Below, in pieces: positions 9,059 to 18,430 of a stretch of 64,000 nucleotides of DNA. The stretch covers positions 186,001-250,000 of the forward strand of contig NZ_SOZE01000002.1 in the NCBI RefSeq assembly GCF_004519315.1, given 5' to 3'. A program made the translations under genes and the position numbers. The notes beneath the pieces are model-generated. The model was not told the DNA's origin, did not search any database, and worked only from the letters and a program-made list of their open reading frames with translations. Numbering within the stretch: position 1 is the stretch's first letter; every line of letters begins with the position of its first letter. The stretch is from Mucilaginibacter psychrotolerans. Its GTDB lineage: Bacteria; Bacteroidota; Bacteroidia; Sphingobacteriales; Sphingobacteriaceae.

Positions 9059-10339
9059 CTAATAATTATATCGGCTGCCCCAAAGTTTCCTCATTTTCTC
9101 TTTGGACTCGTTTTCCTTTGCGTTGTTACCCGGCTCGTAAATTTTTGTGCCCCTAATGGCATCGGGCAGAAAATCAAGGTCGGCAAAGTTGCCTTCGTAG
9201 CTGTGCGCATACTTATAGTTTTTCCCATAGCCGATGTTTTTCATCAGTTTGGTGGGGGCGTTGCGCAGGTGCAGGGGCACGGGCAGATCGCCGGTTTGCT
9301 TTACCAGGGCAATGGCCGCGCCAATAGCCGTGGTAGCGGAATTGCTTTTTGCCGATGTTGCCAGGTAGATTACCGTTTGCGACAATATCAATTGCGACTC
9401 GGGCATGCCGATTACCTGCACGGCATTAAAACAACTTTGCGCCAGCAACAAAGCGTTTGGGTTGGCATTGCCGATATCTTCCGCAGCAAGTATCAGCATA
9501 CGGCGGGCAATGAACAGCGGGTCTTCGCCGCCAACAATCATGCGGGCCAGCCAGTAAACGGCTCCATTAGGGTCGCTGCCACGCATAGATTTGATGAAGG
9601 CCGAAATGATATCATAATGCTGCTCGCCGGTTTTATCGTATAGGGCCATGTTTTGCTGCACATGCTCCAGCACCACATCATTGCTGAGCACTATTTTTTC
9701 GCTGTCGAAGGCATTTACCAGCAGCTCGAAAATATTGAGGAGCTTACGCGCATCTCCGCCGCTGAGGCGTAGTAAAGCTTCATGCTCTTCTATGACGATA
9801 TTTTTTTCTTTGAGGATGACATCTTCCTTTTGGGCTTTATCCAATAGGTCAAGCAGGTCCTGCTCGGCTAAATGCTGCAAAATATACACCTGACAGCGCG
9901 AGAGCAAAGCCGAGATGACCTCGAAGCTAGGGTTCTCGGTAGTGGCACCAATCAGCGTAACAATGCCTCGTTCTACCGCGCCCAGCAATGAATCCTGCTG
10001 CGATTTGGAGAAACGGTGTATTTCATCAATAAACAATACCGGCAGCACTTCGCCCTGTTCTTTCAGGAGGGAGGCTTTTTCGATCACCTCGCGCACATCT
10101 TTTACGCCCGAATTGATGGCGCTTAATGAAAAGAACGGGCGGGACAAAGATTGGGAAATGATATATGCCAGCGTAGTTTTACCCACTCCCGGGGGCCCCC
10201 AAAACAACATGGAGGGTAAAGAGCCGCTCTCTATAGCCTTACGCAACACCGCGCCCGGGCCAACCAGATGTTTCTGCCCCACATAATCATCCAGTGATTT
10301 TGGGCGCATACGTTCGGCTAATGGCGGGAGGTTGTTCAT
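9059..10339 (-). CDS. rarA: Replication-associated recombination protein A (RarA/MgsA)
   Basis: RarA is an AAA+ ATPase related to clamp-loader subunits that acts at stalled replication forks. The ATG at 10339 gives 'NNLPPLAERMRPKSLDDYVGQKHLVGPG', the normal N-terminus, so the 24 extra codons upstream are not used. Walker A is 'FWGPPGVGKTTLAY', Walker B is 'LFIDEIHRF', sensor 1 is 'GATTENPSF' and the lid carries 'LSGGDARKLLNIFE'. The C-terminal tetramerisation part contains 'MRGSDPNGAVYWLARM' and 'EDIGNANPNAL'. At 426 residues, length is typical. The start codon faces the divergent glycosylase gene across 65 bases. Confidence 0.96.
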   Translation of the reverse strand: MNNLPPLAERMRPKSLDDYVGQKHLVGPGAVLRKAIESGSLPSMLFWGPPGVGKTTLAYIISQSLSRPFFSLSAINSGVKDVREVIEKASLLKEQGEVLPVLFIDEIHRFSKSQQDSLLGAVERGIVTLIGATTENPSFEVISALLSRCQVYILQHLAEQDLLDLLDKAQKEDVILKEKNIVIEEHEALLRLSGGDARKLLNIFELLVNAFDSEKIVLSNDVVLEHVQQNMALYDKTGEQHYDIISAFIKSMRGSDPNGAVYWLARMIVGGEDPLFIARRMLILAAEDIGNANPNALLLAQSCFNAVQVIGMPESQLILSQTVIYLATSAKSNSATTAIGAAIALVKQTGDLPVPLHLRNAPTKLMKNIGYGKNYKYAHSYEGNFADLDFLPDAIRGTKIYEPGNNAKENESKEKMRKLWGSRYNY

Positions 10340-10404
10340 AAAGTAAATTTCAGAAATTGAAACGCTAAATCCTAAAAAAGTTAGTATGTTTAAATAACAA
10401 TCGT

Positions 10405-11058
10405 ATGCCACAACAGTTTACTTCTGCTACCTATCATTCTATTTGCGACGAACTCGCCGCTATAGACACTGATTTCGCCGCCGTTATCCAAGCCTACGGC
10501 TATCCGCCAATGTGGTCACGCCCGAATACTTTCGAAACCTTGGTGCATATAATCCTGGAGCAGCAGGTATCGCTGGCGTCGGCATTATCAGCATTAAATA
10601 AAATGAGGGAGCGGGTACAGGAATTAACGCCGGCAAGGATTTTATTGTTAACAGATGCCGAATTCCGCGAGTGTTACTTTAGCCGGCAAAAAACGGCTTA
10701 CAGCCGTTACCTTGCAGAGGCCATCCTGAACGGGCAGATAAATCTCAAAGCATTCGAACAAATGGAAGACCATGAGATACGCAGCCAGCTTTGCGCCCTC
10801 AAAGGCATCGGCAACTGGACAGTGGATGTGTACCTGATGTTCGTGCTACAGCGCGCAGACATCCTCCCCTTGGGGGATTTGGCCATCGTAAATGCTATTA
10901 AAAGATTAAAGGGGTTACCCAAAGAAACCACCAAACAGGCGCTGGCTACTATTGGCGAACAATGGCAGCCTTACCGAACGGTGGCGAGTATGTTGCTGTG
11001 GCATTATTATTTATGTGTTCTTGCCGCAAAGAAAAAACAGAAGCCTGCGGATATATAA
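10405..11058 (+). CDS. DNA-3-methyladenine glycosylase, AlkA-like HhH-GPD
   Basis: This 217-residue enzyme carries the helix-hairpin-helix/GPD core: 'ILEQQVSLASALSAL' in the helical domain, the hairpin 'LCALKGIGNWTVDVYLMF', and the aspartate-bearing loop 'LPLGDLAIVNAIKRL'. The Asp after Gly there aligns with the catalytic Asp of AlkA. It would excise alkylated purines from DNA. It lacks the N-terminal beta domain of E. coli AlkA, as do many short bacterial members. The substrate range is not readable. It is divergent from rarA, giving a small DNA-damage pair. Confidence 0.88.
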   Translation: MPQQFTSATYHSICDELAAIDTDFAAVIQAYGYPPMWSRPNTFETLVHIILEQQVSLASALSALNKMRERVQELTPARILLLTDAEFRECYFSRQKTAYSRYLAEAILNGQINLKAFEQMEDHEIRSQLCALKGIGNWTVDVYLMFVLQRADILPLGDLAIVNAIKRLKGLPKETTKQALATIGEQWQPYRTVASMLLWHYYLCVLAAKKKQKPADI

Positions 11059-11104
11059 AACAGAAGTGGTACATTCGTCACTAATGGCCAATTAACCTAA
11101 ACCT

Positions 11105-12670
11105 ATGAGGCGCGTTTTTCACATCTTTATAATGCTGCTCGCGCCTGCATTTGCATATGCGCAAATGGGAAACATCAAAGGCATTATAAAACCAGCATCG
11201 GTAAATAAAATCACGTTTTCTGTCTATACCCTCGCTCTTGACGATAATATTGAATACAGCGCGGCAGTAAATAAAAAAGGCGAGTTTTCTATAAATATCC
11301 CGGCTCACTATTTACAACAGGTACAGCTGCCAGCTTACAACAATACCTGTGCCTACATATCTCCCGGGAGCAAAACCAGGCTTGTTTTGCAAGATGGGAA
11401 AGTGCATTTCAAAGGCCGTTACATGCTACTTAACATTGCTACTGAAAAGTATCGGCAAGAACTTACTACCTACAGGGCTGAGTTTTACAAACAGCATAAG
11501 CTAAGGGCGGATTCATCTTCAACCCAATATAAGCAGACCGAATACACCGTTCTGGATAGAGAAACCAAGTTTTTAACCGCTTTTATAAAGCGCAATAAGC
11601 CGCCTGCTGATTTTGCAAAGTATCAGCAATATAGCCTTAACTATAATTGTGCATATAATTTGCTCTCCTATGGCGTCAATTCCGGCCAGCCAAAAAGCTA
11701 TTTCGATTTTTTTAGCCGGTTTCAGGCAAATAACCCGGATGCTCTGCCGGTAGCGATGTATTCTTTTTATTTAAACCGGTATAAGTATTACTATGATAAT
11801 AATCTGATGCCGGAAAATGAACTCTCTTACACCACCGAGCTAAGCTCCATAAATCAGGTAATCATAAACAAGGTGAGCAACCTAAAAACCGAAGAGAAAA
11901 CCAGGCTGAGAAACATTGCAAGCATTTACACTAAAAAGCTCTCGCTTAACAAAAGCGATTCTGTTTTTACTGATAGCATATATCGTGCAAACGAAGCCGT
12001 CGTTATGGAGCGCATATACCGCAACCCTTATATCGAATCGTACTTAAAAAATTTAAACGGGCTACTTAAAGACGTTTTCTTTACTTGGGAAATGGCTGAG
12101 TTAATAAAGGCAAACCATTCAAGTTATGCAAAACACTACATCCTGCTGTACCGGTCTACGGTTAAAAAGGTTAACATCGGCAGTGTGATAGATGCTTATA
12201 ATAAACTTCTACAGAAGGAGGAAAATTACCGACAATCTGTTAAGTATAACATTAAACAACTGCCCAAAAACCAAAGCGACAGCGTTCTTTTTGATATTAC
12301 AAATTTGTACAAGGGCAAGGTAATTTATATCGATTTTTGGGCAACGTGGTGCGGCCCCTGCCTGCAAGAAATGCCCGGGAGTAAAAAATTAAGGGATAAA
12401 TTTTTAAATCAGGAAGTTGTATTTCTTTATTTATGTGTTCAATCTGAGGAGCGGGCATGGAGAGGCGTTATTGCGAATTTGGATATACAGGGAGAGCATA
12501 TACTGCTTAATAATAAGCAATATCAAACCTTGTCGAAAAAGTTCGCTTTAAACGGAATCCCTCATTATGTGCTGATAGATAAAAACGGCAGGATAAAAAA
12601 CGATAATGCCAGCAGGCCATCTGATAGGCAAACAGCCATTGAAATAACCCAGCTTTTAGGTGTTGATTAA
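11105..12670 (+). CDS. TlpA-like thioredoxin-fold protein, exported
   Basis: This 521-residue protein has a signal peptide (residues 1-19, ending 'PAFAYAQ'). The first 100 residues look like the beta-rich DUF4369-type region found in Bacteroidota TlpA proteins. The middle is a long helical region of unknown role. The C-terminus is a thioredoxin domain with 'FWATWCGPCLQEM' near residue 415 and 'FALNGIPHYVLIDKNGRI' carrying the cis-Pro. It is probably a periplasmic thiol-disulfide reductase. It is monocistronic and ends convergently with the cyanophycin synthetase gene. The function in thiol exchange is family knowledge; the partner is not known. Confidence 0.85.
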   Translation: MRRVFHIFIMLLAPAFAYAQMGNIKGIIKPASVNKITFSVYTLALDDNIEYSAAVNKKGEFSINIPAHYLQQVQLPAYNNTCAYISPGSKTRLVLQDGKVHFKGRYMLLNIATEKYRQELTTYRAEFYKQHKLRADSSSTQYKQTEYTVLDRETKFLTAFIKRNKPPADFAKYQQYSLNYNCAYNLLSYGVNSGQPKSYFDFFSRFQANNPDALPVAMYSFYLNRYKYYYDNNLMPENELSYTTELSSINQVIINKVSNLKTEEKTRLRNIASIYTKKLSLNKSDSVFTDSIYRANEAVVMERIYRNPYIESYLKNLNGLLKDVFFTWEMAELIKANHSSYAKHYILLYRSTVKKVNIGSVIDAYNKLLQKEENYRQSVKYNIKQLPKNQSDSVLFDITNLYKGKVIYIDFWATWCGPCLQEMPGSKKLRDKFLNQEVVFLYLCVQSEERAWRGVIANLDIQGEHILLNNKQYQTLSKKFALNGIPHYVLIDKNGRIKNDNASRPSDRQTAIEITQLLGVD

Positions 12671-12722
12671 GTACAAATGTCTAAAAAAGCACATGCAAGG
12701 CATTAGCGCCTGTGCAAGATAA

Positions 12723-12757
12723 AAGGGCGGGCTGAAATCAGTCCGCCCTTATGCTTT
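12723..12757. terminator. Hairpin terminator between convergent genes
   Basis: AAGGGCGG (12723-12730) pairs with CCGCCCTT (12743-12750), and the inner bases nearly pair as well. On the minus strand the hairpin is followed by TTTTAT, suitable for ending transcription of the convergent neighbour. It lies between the TlpA-like gene and cphA. Confidence 0.6.
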
Positions 12758-12790
12758 CCAAAAGCCCCATTCAGGGGTTGGAGGCTTCGC

Positions 12791-15418
12791 CTACACGTTA
12801 AACAACCCGTTCCTTTCCTGCTCCATGTAGTTTTGTACGGTCTCTATGGCGTTATCCACCACATCGCTCAAAGCGGTAATGAATGTGCCTGGTTTTGCCA
12901 GGCTCATGGCGTGCTTAATGGCATCTATCTCTTTAGGTACTATTTCAAAGGGCTTATTTGCGTCTACAGATTTTATGCCTTGTATCAATAAATCGAGAAT
13001 GTTTTGGGCCGTGCGGCCGCGCAGGTGTTTTTCCTGGCGGAGGATGATGTAATCGAACATCTCGGCCGCAATTTTGCCCAGTTCTACAATGTCTTCATCG
13101 CGCCGGTCGCCCGTGCCGGCTATGATGCCGATCTTCAGTGGCGAATCGATATGGCTCAGGAACTGCTTGATGCCGTTAAAGCCATCCGGATTATGCGCAA
13201 AATCTATCATGAAGCGGAAATCCTTAAACTCGAAGATGTTCATACGGCCAGGCGTTTGTGCGGCCGATGGGATAAAGGTTTCCAGCGACATTTTGATGTC
13301 CTCTGTTTTGAACCCGTGCAGGAAGGTAGCTAGCGTTGCGGCCATTACGTTATCAATCATAAAACCCACCGTACCACCGAACGTAAGCGGTATAAGGATG
13401 GTGCGCTGTACACGTATCTTCCAATCGCCTTTTTGTATGGTGATAAAGCCGTTTTCATGCACGCAGGCAATGCCACCCTTTTTGCAATGGGCAACAACAA
13501 CGGGGTTGTTTTCGCTACGGCTAAAATACGCCACGTTACAATCGGCTTTTTTGCCAATGGCCACGCAATGCTTGTTATCAGCATTCAACACCGCCCAGCC
13601 ATCTTTTTTGATGGCGTTGGTCACCACGCTTTTTACGCGGGCAAGATCCTCCAGGGTGTGGATATCCGATAGCCCCAAATGGTCTTCCTGTATATTGGTT
13701 ATCACGCCGATATCGCAGGAGCTAAAACCCAGGCCCGAGCGCAGGATGCCACCACGGGCAGTTTCCAGCACGGCAAAATCTACGGTGGGGTCTTTCAATA
13801 TAAACTCGCTGCTTACGGGACCAGTAGTATCGCCCTTCAGCATCATGGTATTCTGCACATAGATACCATCAGATGTGGTGAAGCCTACGCGATGCCCGTT
13901 GTTTTTTACGATATGTGCTATTAAACGGGTGGTGGTAGTTTTACCGTTTGTACCGGTAATGGCAATGATTGGTATACGTGCCGATTTACCCGGCGGGTAT
14001 AGCATATCTATCACGTGCCCGGCCACATTACGCGGCAGGCCTTCGCTTGGTGCAATGTGCATACGGAAACCCGGCGCTGCGTTCACTTCTAAAACTACGC
14101 CCCCGTTTTCGGTTAATGGCTCAGTGAGGTTCTCGGCCATAATATCTATACCACAAATATCCAGGCCGATGATTTTGGAGATGCGCTCGCAGATGAATAC
14201 GTTCTGCGGATGCACATGGTCGGTAACGTCAACGGAAGTACCACCAGTGCTGAGGTTGGCGGTAGATTTTACGAATACCTTTTCGCCTGCGGCAGGCACG
14301 GTATCTAAAGTATAGCCTTTCTTTTCCAGCAGGTCCAGGGTGTCGCGGTCCACGTCAATCAACGTTAGCACATTCTCGTGGCCGTAGCCACGGCGCGGGT
14401 CGCTGTTTTCTTTGTCGATGAGCTGCTGTATGGTTAGCTCGCCGTCGCCTTTTACATGGGCCGGGTCGCGCAGAGCTGCGGCCACCATCTTGTTATCAAT
14501 CACCAGTACCCTAAAATCGTAGCCGGTGATGTAACGCTCTACAATTACGCGGCGCGAAATTTTTGCGGCAAACTCGTAGGCCGCAATTGCATCTTCGGTA
14601 GTATTGATATTGATGCTGATACCCCGGCCGTGGTTACCATCCAGCGGTTTAAATACCAGCGGGAAGCCTATCTTGCGGATAGCCTCATCCACCTGCTCGG
14701 TACGGCTTATGGTCATACCTTTGGCAACAGGGATGGCCTGCTCTTGCAGTAAGCGCTTGGTTTCATCCTTATTGCTGGCAATATCAACGGCAATACTGCT
14801 GGTTTTCTCGGTCATGGTGGCGCGGAAGCGTACCTGGTTTTTACCATAACCCAGTTGTACCAGGCTTTGGTTGTTCAGCCTTATCCATGGTATATTCCTC
14901 GCAATAGCTTCCTCAACAATAGCACCGGTGCTTGGGCCAAGGCGGGTGTTCTCGCGTATCTCGCGCATTTGCTGTATGTCTTTCTCCAGGTCGTACTCCT
15001 CACCGGCTATCAGCGCCTCGGCAATCCGCACGGCAGACTCCGCTGCAAAAACGCCTACTTTTTCTTCCAGGTAAGCAAACACCACGTTGTAAATTCCGGG
15101 TGTTTTGGTTTCGCGGGTGCGGCCAAAACCGGTATCCATGCCGGCAAGGGTTTGTATCTCCAGGGCAATATGCTCTATTACATGGCCCATCCAGGTGCCC
15201 GATACTACGCGCTCAAAAAAGCCGCCGGGTACCCCAGGCGAGCAGCGGTGGTTGTATAAAGAGGGCAGCAAGGCTTTCATGCGTTCATAAAAGCCATCTA
15301 TCTCGTTGGTGGGGCTTTGCTCCATCTCTTCAAGGTCGAGCCGCATTTGGATCAGTTTTTTGCGGTTAACGCTCCAGATGTTGGGCCCGCGCAGTACTTG
15401 TATATTTTCTATCTTCAT
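12791..15418 (-). CDS. cphA: Cyanophycin synthetase CphA
   Basis: CphA makes cyanophycin (multi-L-arginyl-poly-L-aspartate) by ATP-dependent addition of Asp to the backbone and Arg to side chains. The ATG at 15418 gives 'MKIENIQVLRGPNIWS', the usual N-terminus; 20 codons upstream are excluded. Three parts are visible in the 875 residues: an N-terminal domain, an ATP-grasp domain ('FPLVFKPLDGNHGRGISI', 'LEVNAAPGFRMHI'), and a Mur-ligase domain with the P-loop 'IAITGTNGKTTTTRL' near residue 486, 'NIQEDHLG' and 'DFAHNPDGF'. Length matches bacterial CphA1. It diverges from cyanophycinase and isoaspartyl peptidase genes over 165 bases, which strongly supports the call. Confidence 0.95.
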   Translation of the reverse strand: MKIENIQVLRGPNIWSVNRKKLIQMRLDLEEMEQSPTNEIDGFYERMKALLPSLYNHRCSPGVPGGFFERVVSGTWMGHVIEHIALEIQTLAGMDTGFGRTRETKTPGIYNVVFAYLEEKVGVFAAESAVRIAEALIAGEEYDLEKDIQQMREIRENTRLGPSTGAIVEEAIARNIPWIRLNNQSLVQLGYGKNQVRFRATMTEKTSSIAVDIASNKDETKRLLQEQAIPVAKGMTISRTEQVDEAIRKIGFPLVFKPLDGNHGRGISININTTEDAIAAYEFAAKISRRVIVERYITGYDFRVLVIDNKMVAAALRDPAHVKGDGELTIQQLIDKENSDPRRGYGHENVLTLIDVDRDTLDLLEKKGYTLDTVPAAGEKVFVKSTANLSTGGTSVDVTDHVHPQNVFICERISKIIGLDICGIDIMAENLTEPLTENGGVVLEVNAAPGFRMHIAPSEGLPRNVAGHVIDMLYPPGKSARIPIIAITGTNGKTTTTRLIAHIVKNNGHRVGFTTSDGIYVQNTMMLKGDTTGPVSSEFILKDPTVDFAVLETARGGILRSGLGFSSCDIGVITNIQEDHLGLSDIHTLEDLARVKSVVTNAIKKDGWAVLNADNKHCVAIGKKADCNVAYFSRSENNPVVVAHCKKGGIACVHENGFITIQKGDWKIRVQRTILIPLTFGGTVGFMIDNVMAATLATFLHGFKTEDIKMSLETFIPSAAQTPGRMNIFEFKDFRFMIDFAHNPDGFNGIKQFLSHIDSPLKIGIIAGTGDRRDEDIVELGKIAAEMFDYIILRQEKHLRGRTAQNILDLLIQGIKSVDANKPFEIVPKEIDAIKHAMSLAKPGTFITALSDVVDNAIETVQNYMEQERNGLFNV

Positions 15419-15583
15419 AAGTGGTGATTCAAAACGAGTGTGAGGAGTAATAAGTTTTAAATCTAAAAAACTTATCATTCTAATAAAACCTTTAGGCCGA
15501 AAAATGCAGTTTTATTAATTAAATCAGTCTGTTTTAATCATTTTTATTTTAATTTGTATAAATTGATTAAGAAAGAGTAAATA

Positions 15584-16510
15584 ATGGCAAGCCCTAAAGG
15601 AAAATTAGTAATAATTGGAGGTGCTGTGGATATGGGCAGTAATGTAAGCGTACTGGAACATATCATGCAGCCGCATTATATCAAGTTTTTCGAGAAAGGC
15701 ATCCTGCGCCGCATTATCAACGAATCGGCAAAAAAGGAGGGCTCGGCTGTGGAGGTGATCACCACCGCATCGCAGATACCCGAGCTGGTTGGAAACGAGT
15801 ACATCAAGGCCTTTAACCAACTTAATGTAACCCACGTAAATATCCTCCACATCAAAAGCCGCGAGGATGCCGCAAACCCCGAATACCTCGACCGCATCAG
15901 CAAAGCAGATGTGGTGATGTTTAGCGGCGGCGATCAGCTCCGCTTAACGGCAATTTTCGGCGGCACCCAATTTTTACAGATACTGAAGAAACGCTATACC
16001 AACGAGAACTTCGTTATCGCCGGCACATCGGCAGGTGCCGCAGCGGCTTCTACACACATGATATACCGCGGGCAAAGCAACGAGGCCCTGATAAAAGGCG
16101 AGGTACAGATTACCGCCGGGTTAGGTTTTATAGATTCCGTTATTGTGGATACCCACTTTGTGCAGCGCGGGCGCATTGGCCGTTTGTTGTACGCCGTTGC
16201 CACCAACCCGGGCATTTTAGGCATAGGCCTTGGCGAGGATGCCGGGCTGCTGATAACCGAAGGCAACATGATGGAAGCCATTGGCTCGGGTCTCATTATG
16301 CTGGTAGATGGCACTAATATTGTGGAGACTAACGTTTATGATGTAGAGATAGGCGACCCTGTTTCTATAGAGAACCTAAAGGTGCACGTGATGTCGATTT
16401 TTGATAAATACGACTTGCTGCAGCAACGGATGATCATCAAAAAAACGGTTAGGGTGGAAGATGGCGTGTTCATCACCAGCCAGGATAGCAGTAACGATCT
16501 TTTACAATGA
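15584..16510 (+). CDS. cphB: Cyanophycinase CphB
   Basis: This serine peptidase of family S51 hydrolyses cyanophycin to beta-Asp-Arg dipeptides. The 308-residue protein shows 'KLVIIGGAVDMG' at the N-terminus, 'FSGGDQLRL' in the middle and the nucleophile elbow 'IAGTSAGAAAAS', in which Ser149 is the expected nucleophile. 'DTHFVQRGRIGRL' and 'GIGLGEDAGLLI' follow, both family-typical. No signal peptide is present, so it acts in the cytoplasm. Its stop overlaps the start of the isoaspartyl peptidase gene (ATGA), indicating translational coupling with the enzyme for its dipeptide product. Confidence 0.95.
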   Translation: MASPKGKLVIIGGAVDMGSNVSVLEHIMQPHYIKFFEKGILRRIINESAKKEGSAVEVITTASQIPELVGNEYIKAFNQLNVTHVNILHIKSREDAANPEYLDRISKADVVMFSGGDQLRLTAIFGGTQFLQILKKRYTNENFVIAGTSAGAAAASTHMIYRGQSNEALIKGEVQITAGLGFIDSVIVDTHFVQRGRIGRLLYAVATNPGILGIGLGEDAGLLITEGNMMEAIGSGLIMLVDGTNIVETNVYDVEIGDPVSIENLKVHVMSIFDKYDLLQQRMIIKKTVRVEDGVFITSQDSSNDLLQ

Positions 16511-17349
16511 AGTTAATTATTCACGGCGGTTTTTTTAGCGAGAGCCAAACCAACCAGGAAGTAAAAAAAGCCAAACAGGATGCCCTGCTGGAGATTGTGC
16601 ACCTGGGTCATAAATACCTGGAGAGCCATACCGCAGCCCAAACCGTAGTATACACTGTGCGCCTGCTGGAAGATTGCGACCTGTTTAACGCAGGCACCGG
16701 CTCGCAGATACAAAGCGACGGCAAAATCCGTTTAAGCGCCGCCCTGATGGATGGCAAAACCCAAAAGTTTTCGGGCGTTATTAATATTGAGGATGTACGC
16801 AACCCCATTTGCGTTGCCGAAAAGCTGATGGATTACGATGACCGCGTACTCAGCGGAAACGGCGCCTGCGATTTTGCGAAACAAAACGGCTTCGGGTACT
16901 ATAATACCGAAATACCCCAGCGCCGCAAAGAATACGAAAAAAAACTAAGCGACTCTATCAGACTAGGTACCGTAGGCTGTGTAGCGCTTGATATTTATGG
17001 CGATATAGCTGCCGCCACTTCAACCGGCGGCAAAGGTTTTGAAATACCCGGTCGTGTAAGCGATTCGGCAACAACGGCCGGCAATTACGCCAATGCCTTC
17101 GCGGGTATCTCCTGCACCGGGGTGGGTGAGGATATCGTGAGCGGCTCGGTAGCTACCAAAATAGTTACCCGTGTAACCGATGGCATGCCCCTTTCGCTCG
17201 CTACGGAAAAGACACTCGACGAAATGAAACCCTATGATGGCTTTGCCGGCATCATTGGCATTAGCCAAACCGGCGATATTTACCATGCCGATACGCACCC
17301 CTATATGGTTTGGGCTTTGCATGATGGGGAGGCGGAAGTGTTTGAATAG
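16507..17349 (+). CDS. Isoaspartyl peptidase / plant-type asparaginase
   Basis: This 280-residue Ntn-hydrolase is expected to cleave beta-Asp-Arg from cyanophycin into Asp and Arg. The self-cleavage site is visible as 'IRLGTVGCVALD', with Thr155 as the new N-terminal nucleophile, followed by 'GDIAAATSTGGKGFEIPGR' and 'CTGVGEDIVSG'. The N-terminal half has 'LIIHGGFFSESQ' and 'FNAGTGSQIQSDG'. It is somewhat shorter than E. coli IaaA. Coupling to cphB by a 4-base overlap makes the dipeptidase role the best reading, though L-asparaginase side activity is common in this family. Confidence 0.93.
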   Translation: MKLIIHGGFFSESQTNQEVKKAKQDALLEIVHLGHKYLESHTAAQTVVYTVRLLEDCDLFNAGTGSQIQSDGKIRLSAALMDGKTQKFSGVINIEDVRNPICVAEKLMDYDDRVLSGNGACDFAKQNGFGYYNTEIPQRRKEYEKKLSDSIRLGTVGCVALDIYGDIAAATSTGGKGFEIPGRVSDSATTAGNYANAFAGISCTGVGEDIVSGSVATKIVTRVTDGMPLSLATEKTLDEMKPYDGFAGIIGISQTGDIYHADTHPYMVWALHDGEAEVFE

Positions 17350-17449
17350 GTGTGTGCAAATAATTATACATTTCTACTTAATGGTTTCTCTGTGCTGATC
17401 CGTGCCGATTTTAAACCAATTAACCAAACATTTTCATTTTCACACTCAA

Positions 17450-18430
17450 ATGCTCTCACTCGACAAAGACTTACAAAAAAAGAAAACTTCTCTAAATGAA
17501 TTCGAGTCGGTAGTAATTAGGGTATTATCTTATTTACCTAATGTTTTAAGTGGCTATGAGGAAAAGTCTGGCTATCTTCTTTATTATTCTCATAGCGCAG
17601 GCGTAAAGAAATTCGTTCGCCCCATTAAAACAGATTTGTTTATCATGAATACTTCGGAATTCTCCGAAAAAATAAACACTTTAAAAACCATCTTAAATAG
17701 AATAAGAGATAAGCAGAACGATTTTTCTGACGACGAGTGTTTCTTGATTGACAGTGTTTTATACACTATACAACAAGCTATAGGTGCTGGATTTGACTTG
17801 CTGATAGACCCGAACAACGCCAGAAAACACGTAGGTAATCGATTCGAAGAACTTATTAAAGTTGTCTTTACTTCCATCGGCATACCTAATAAAAAAGTTA
17901 CAATCAAAATCCCTTATGACATGGAGCAAGGAACGAAAAATTATACCTGTGAAAATGATTTGATACTATCTCCTTTTGCTAACATACCTGTAGACAATGA
18001 GGTTAAACCGATTGTTTTAAACGTAATCGATTTAAAAACAGGAGATAATGAAGTTGTTTTATCTCCATCGGCCGAGGCTCTGGCCGATAAATATATTAAC
18101 ACCAAAGAAATTGTTGTCTCTGTTAAAACAACTTCAAAAGACAGGATGGGTAAAATGTTTATGGATAAAATACTTTTGGAGCGGTTTGTTGGGCATGATT
18201 TAAAGGTGATAGGTATATTTTTAAATGACGTTCAGCGAAAGGGCGTTGCTAACATCAGCTACACCCTGGTCTCTGGATTGTTTATGGTTTATAATCAGTT
18301 TATAACACAATTAAACGGGGTTTATTATTTAGACCCTCCACCTGGTGCGTTCAAAGAGCCTTATAATAAACATATTAAGAGATTTTCAACTTTAATTACT
18401 CAAGAAATCGCTTCGTTGTTATCCGCGTAA
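17450..18430 (+). CDS. Probable type II restriction endonuclease, CCGG-type PD-(D/E)XK
   Basis: The ATG at 17450 gives 326 residues; a GTG at 17402 is less likely. The protein pairs with a convergent DNA methyltransferase, overlapping it by 12 bases. Residues 223-232 read 'VSVKTTSKDR', like the (S/T)xK..(K/R)(D/E)R active-site strand of nucleases cutting CCGG-like sites (NgoMIV, Cfr10I, BsaWI relatives). Lys226 would be catalytic. Asp170 ('CENDLIL') lies 56 residues before it, and an acidic residue sits 13 after it (Asp239), close to the PD-X(46-55)-K-X(13)-E layout of that group. The gene is clearly richer in A+T than its neighbours, suggesting horizontal gain. Target sequence and activity are unknown. 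Confidence 0.72.
   Translation: MLSLDKDLQKKKTSLNEFESVVIRVLSYLPNVLSGYEEKSGYLLYYSHSAGVKKFVRPIKTDLFIMNTSEFSEKINTLKTILNRIRDKQNDFSDDECFLIDSVLYTIQQAIGAGFDLLIDPNNARKHVGNRFEELIKVVFTSIGIPNKKVTIKIPYDMEQGTKNYTCENDLILSPFANIPVDNEVKPIVLNVIDLKTGDNEVVLSPSAEALADKYINTKEIVVSVKTTSKDRMGKMFMDKILLERFVGHDLKVIGIFLNDVQRKGVANISYTLVSGLFMVYNQFITQLNGVYYLDPPPGAFKEPYNKHIKRFSTLITQEIASLLSA

Noticed and set aside
13074..13862. 262-codon open frame on the plus strand inside cphA
   Set aside because: It is antisense to an intact, well conserved gene and its product has no domain-like composition.
17402..17449. GTG start 16 codons upstream for the restriction nuclease
   Set aside because: The extra residues are unlike the rest of the protein, and the ATG at 17450 begins the helical, family-like sequence.
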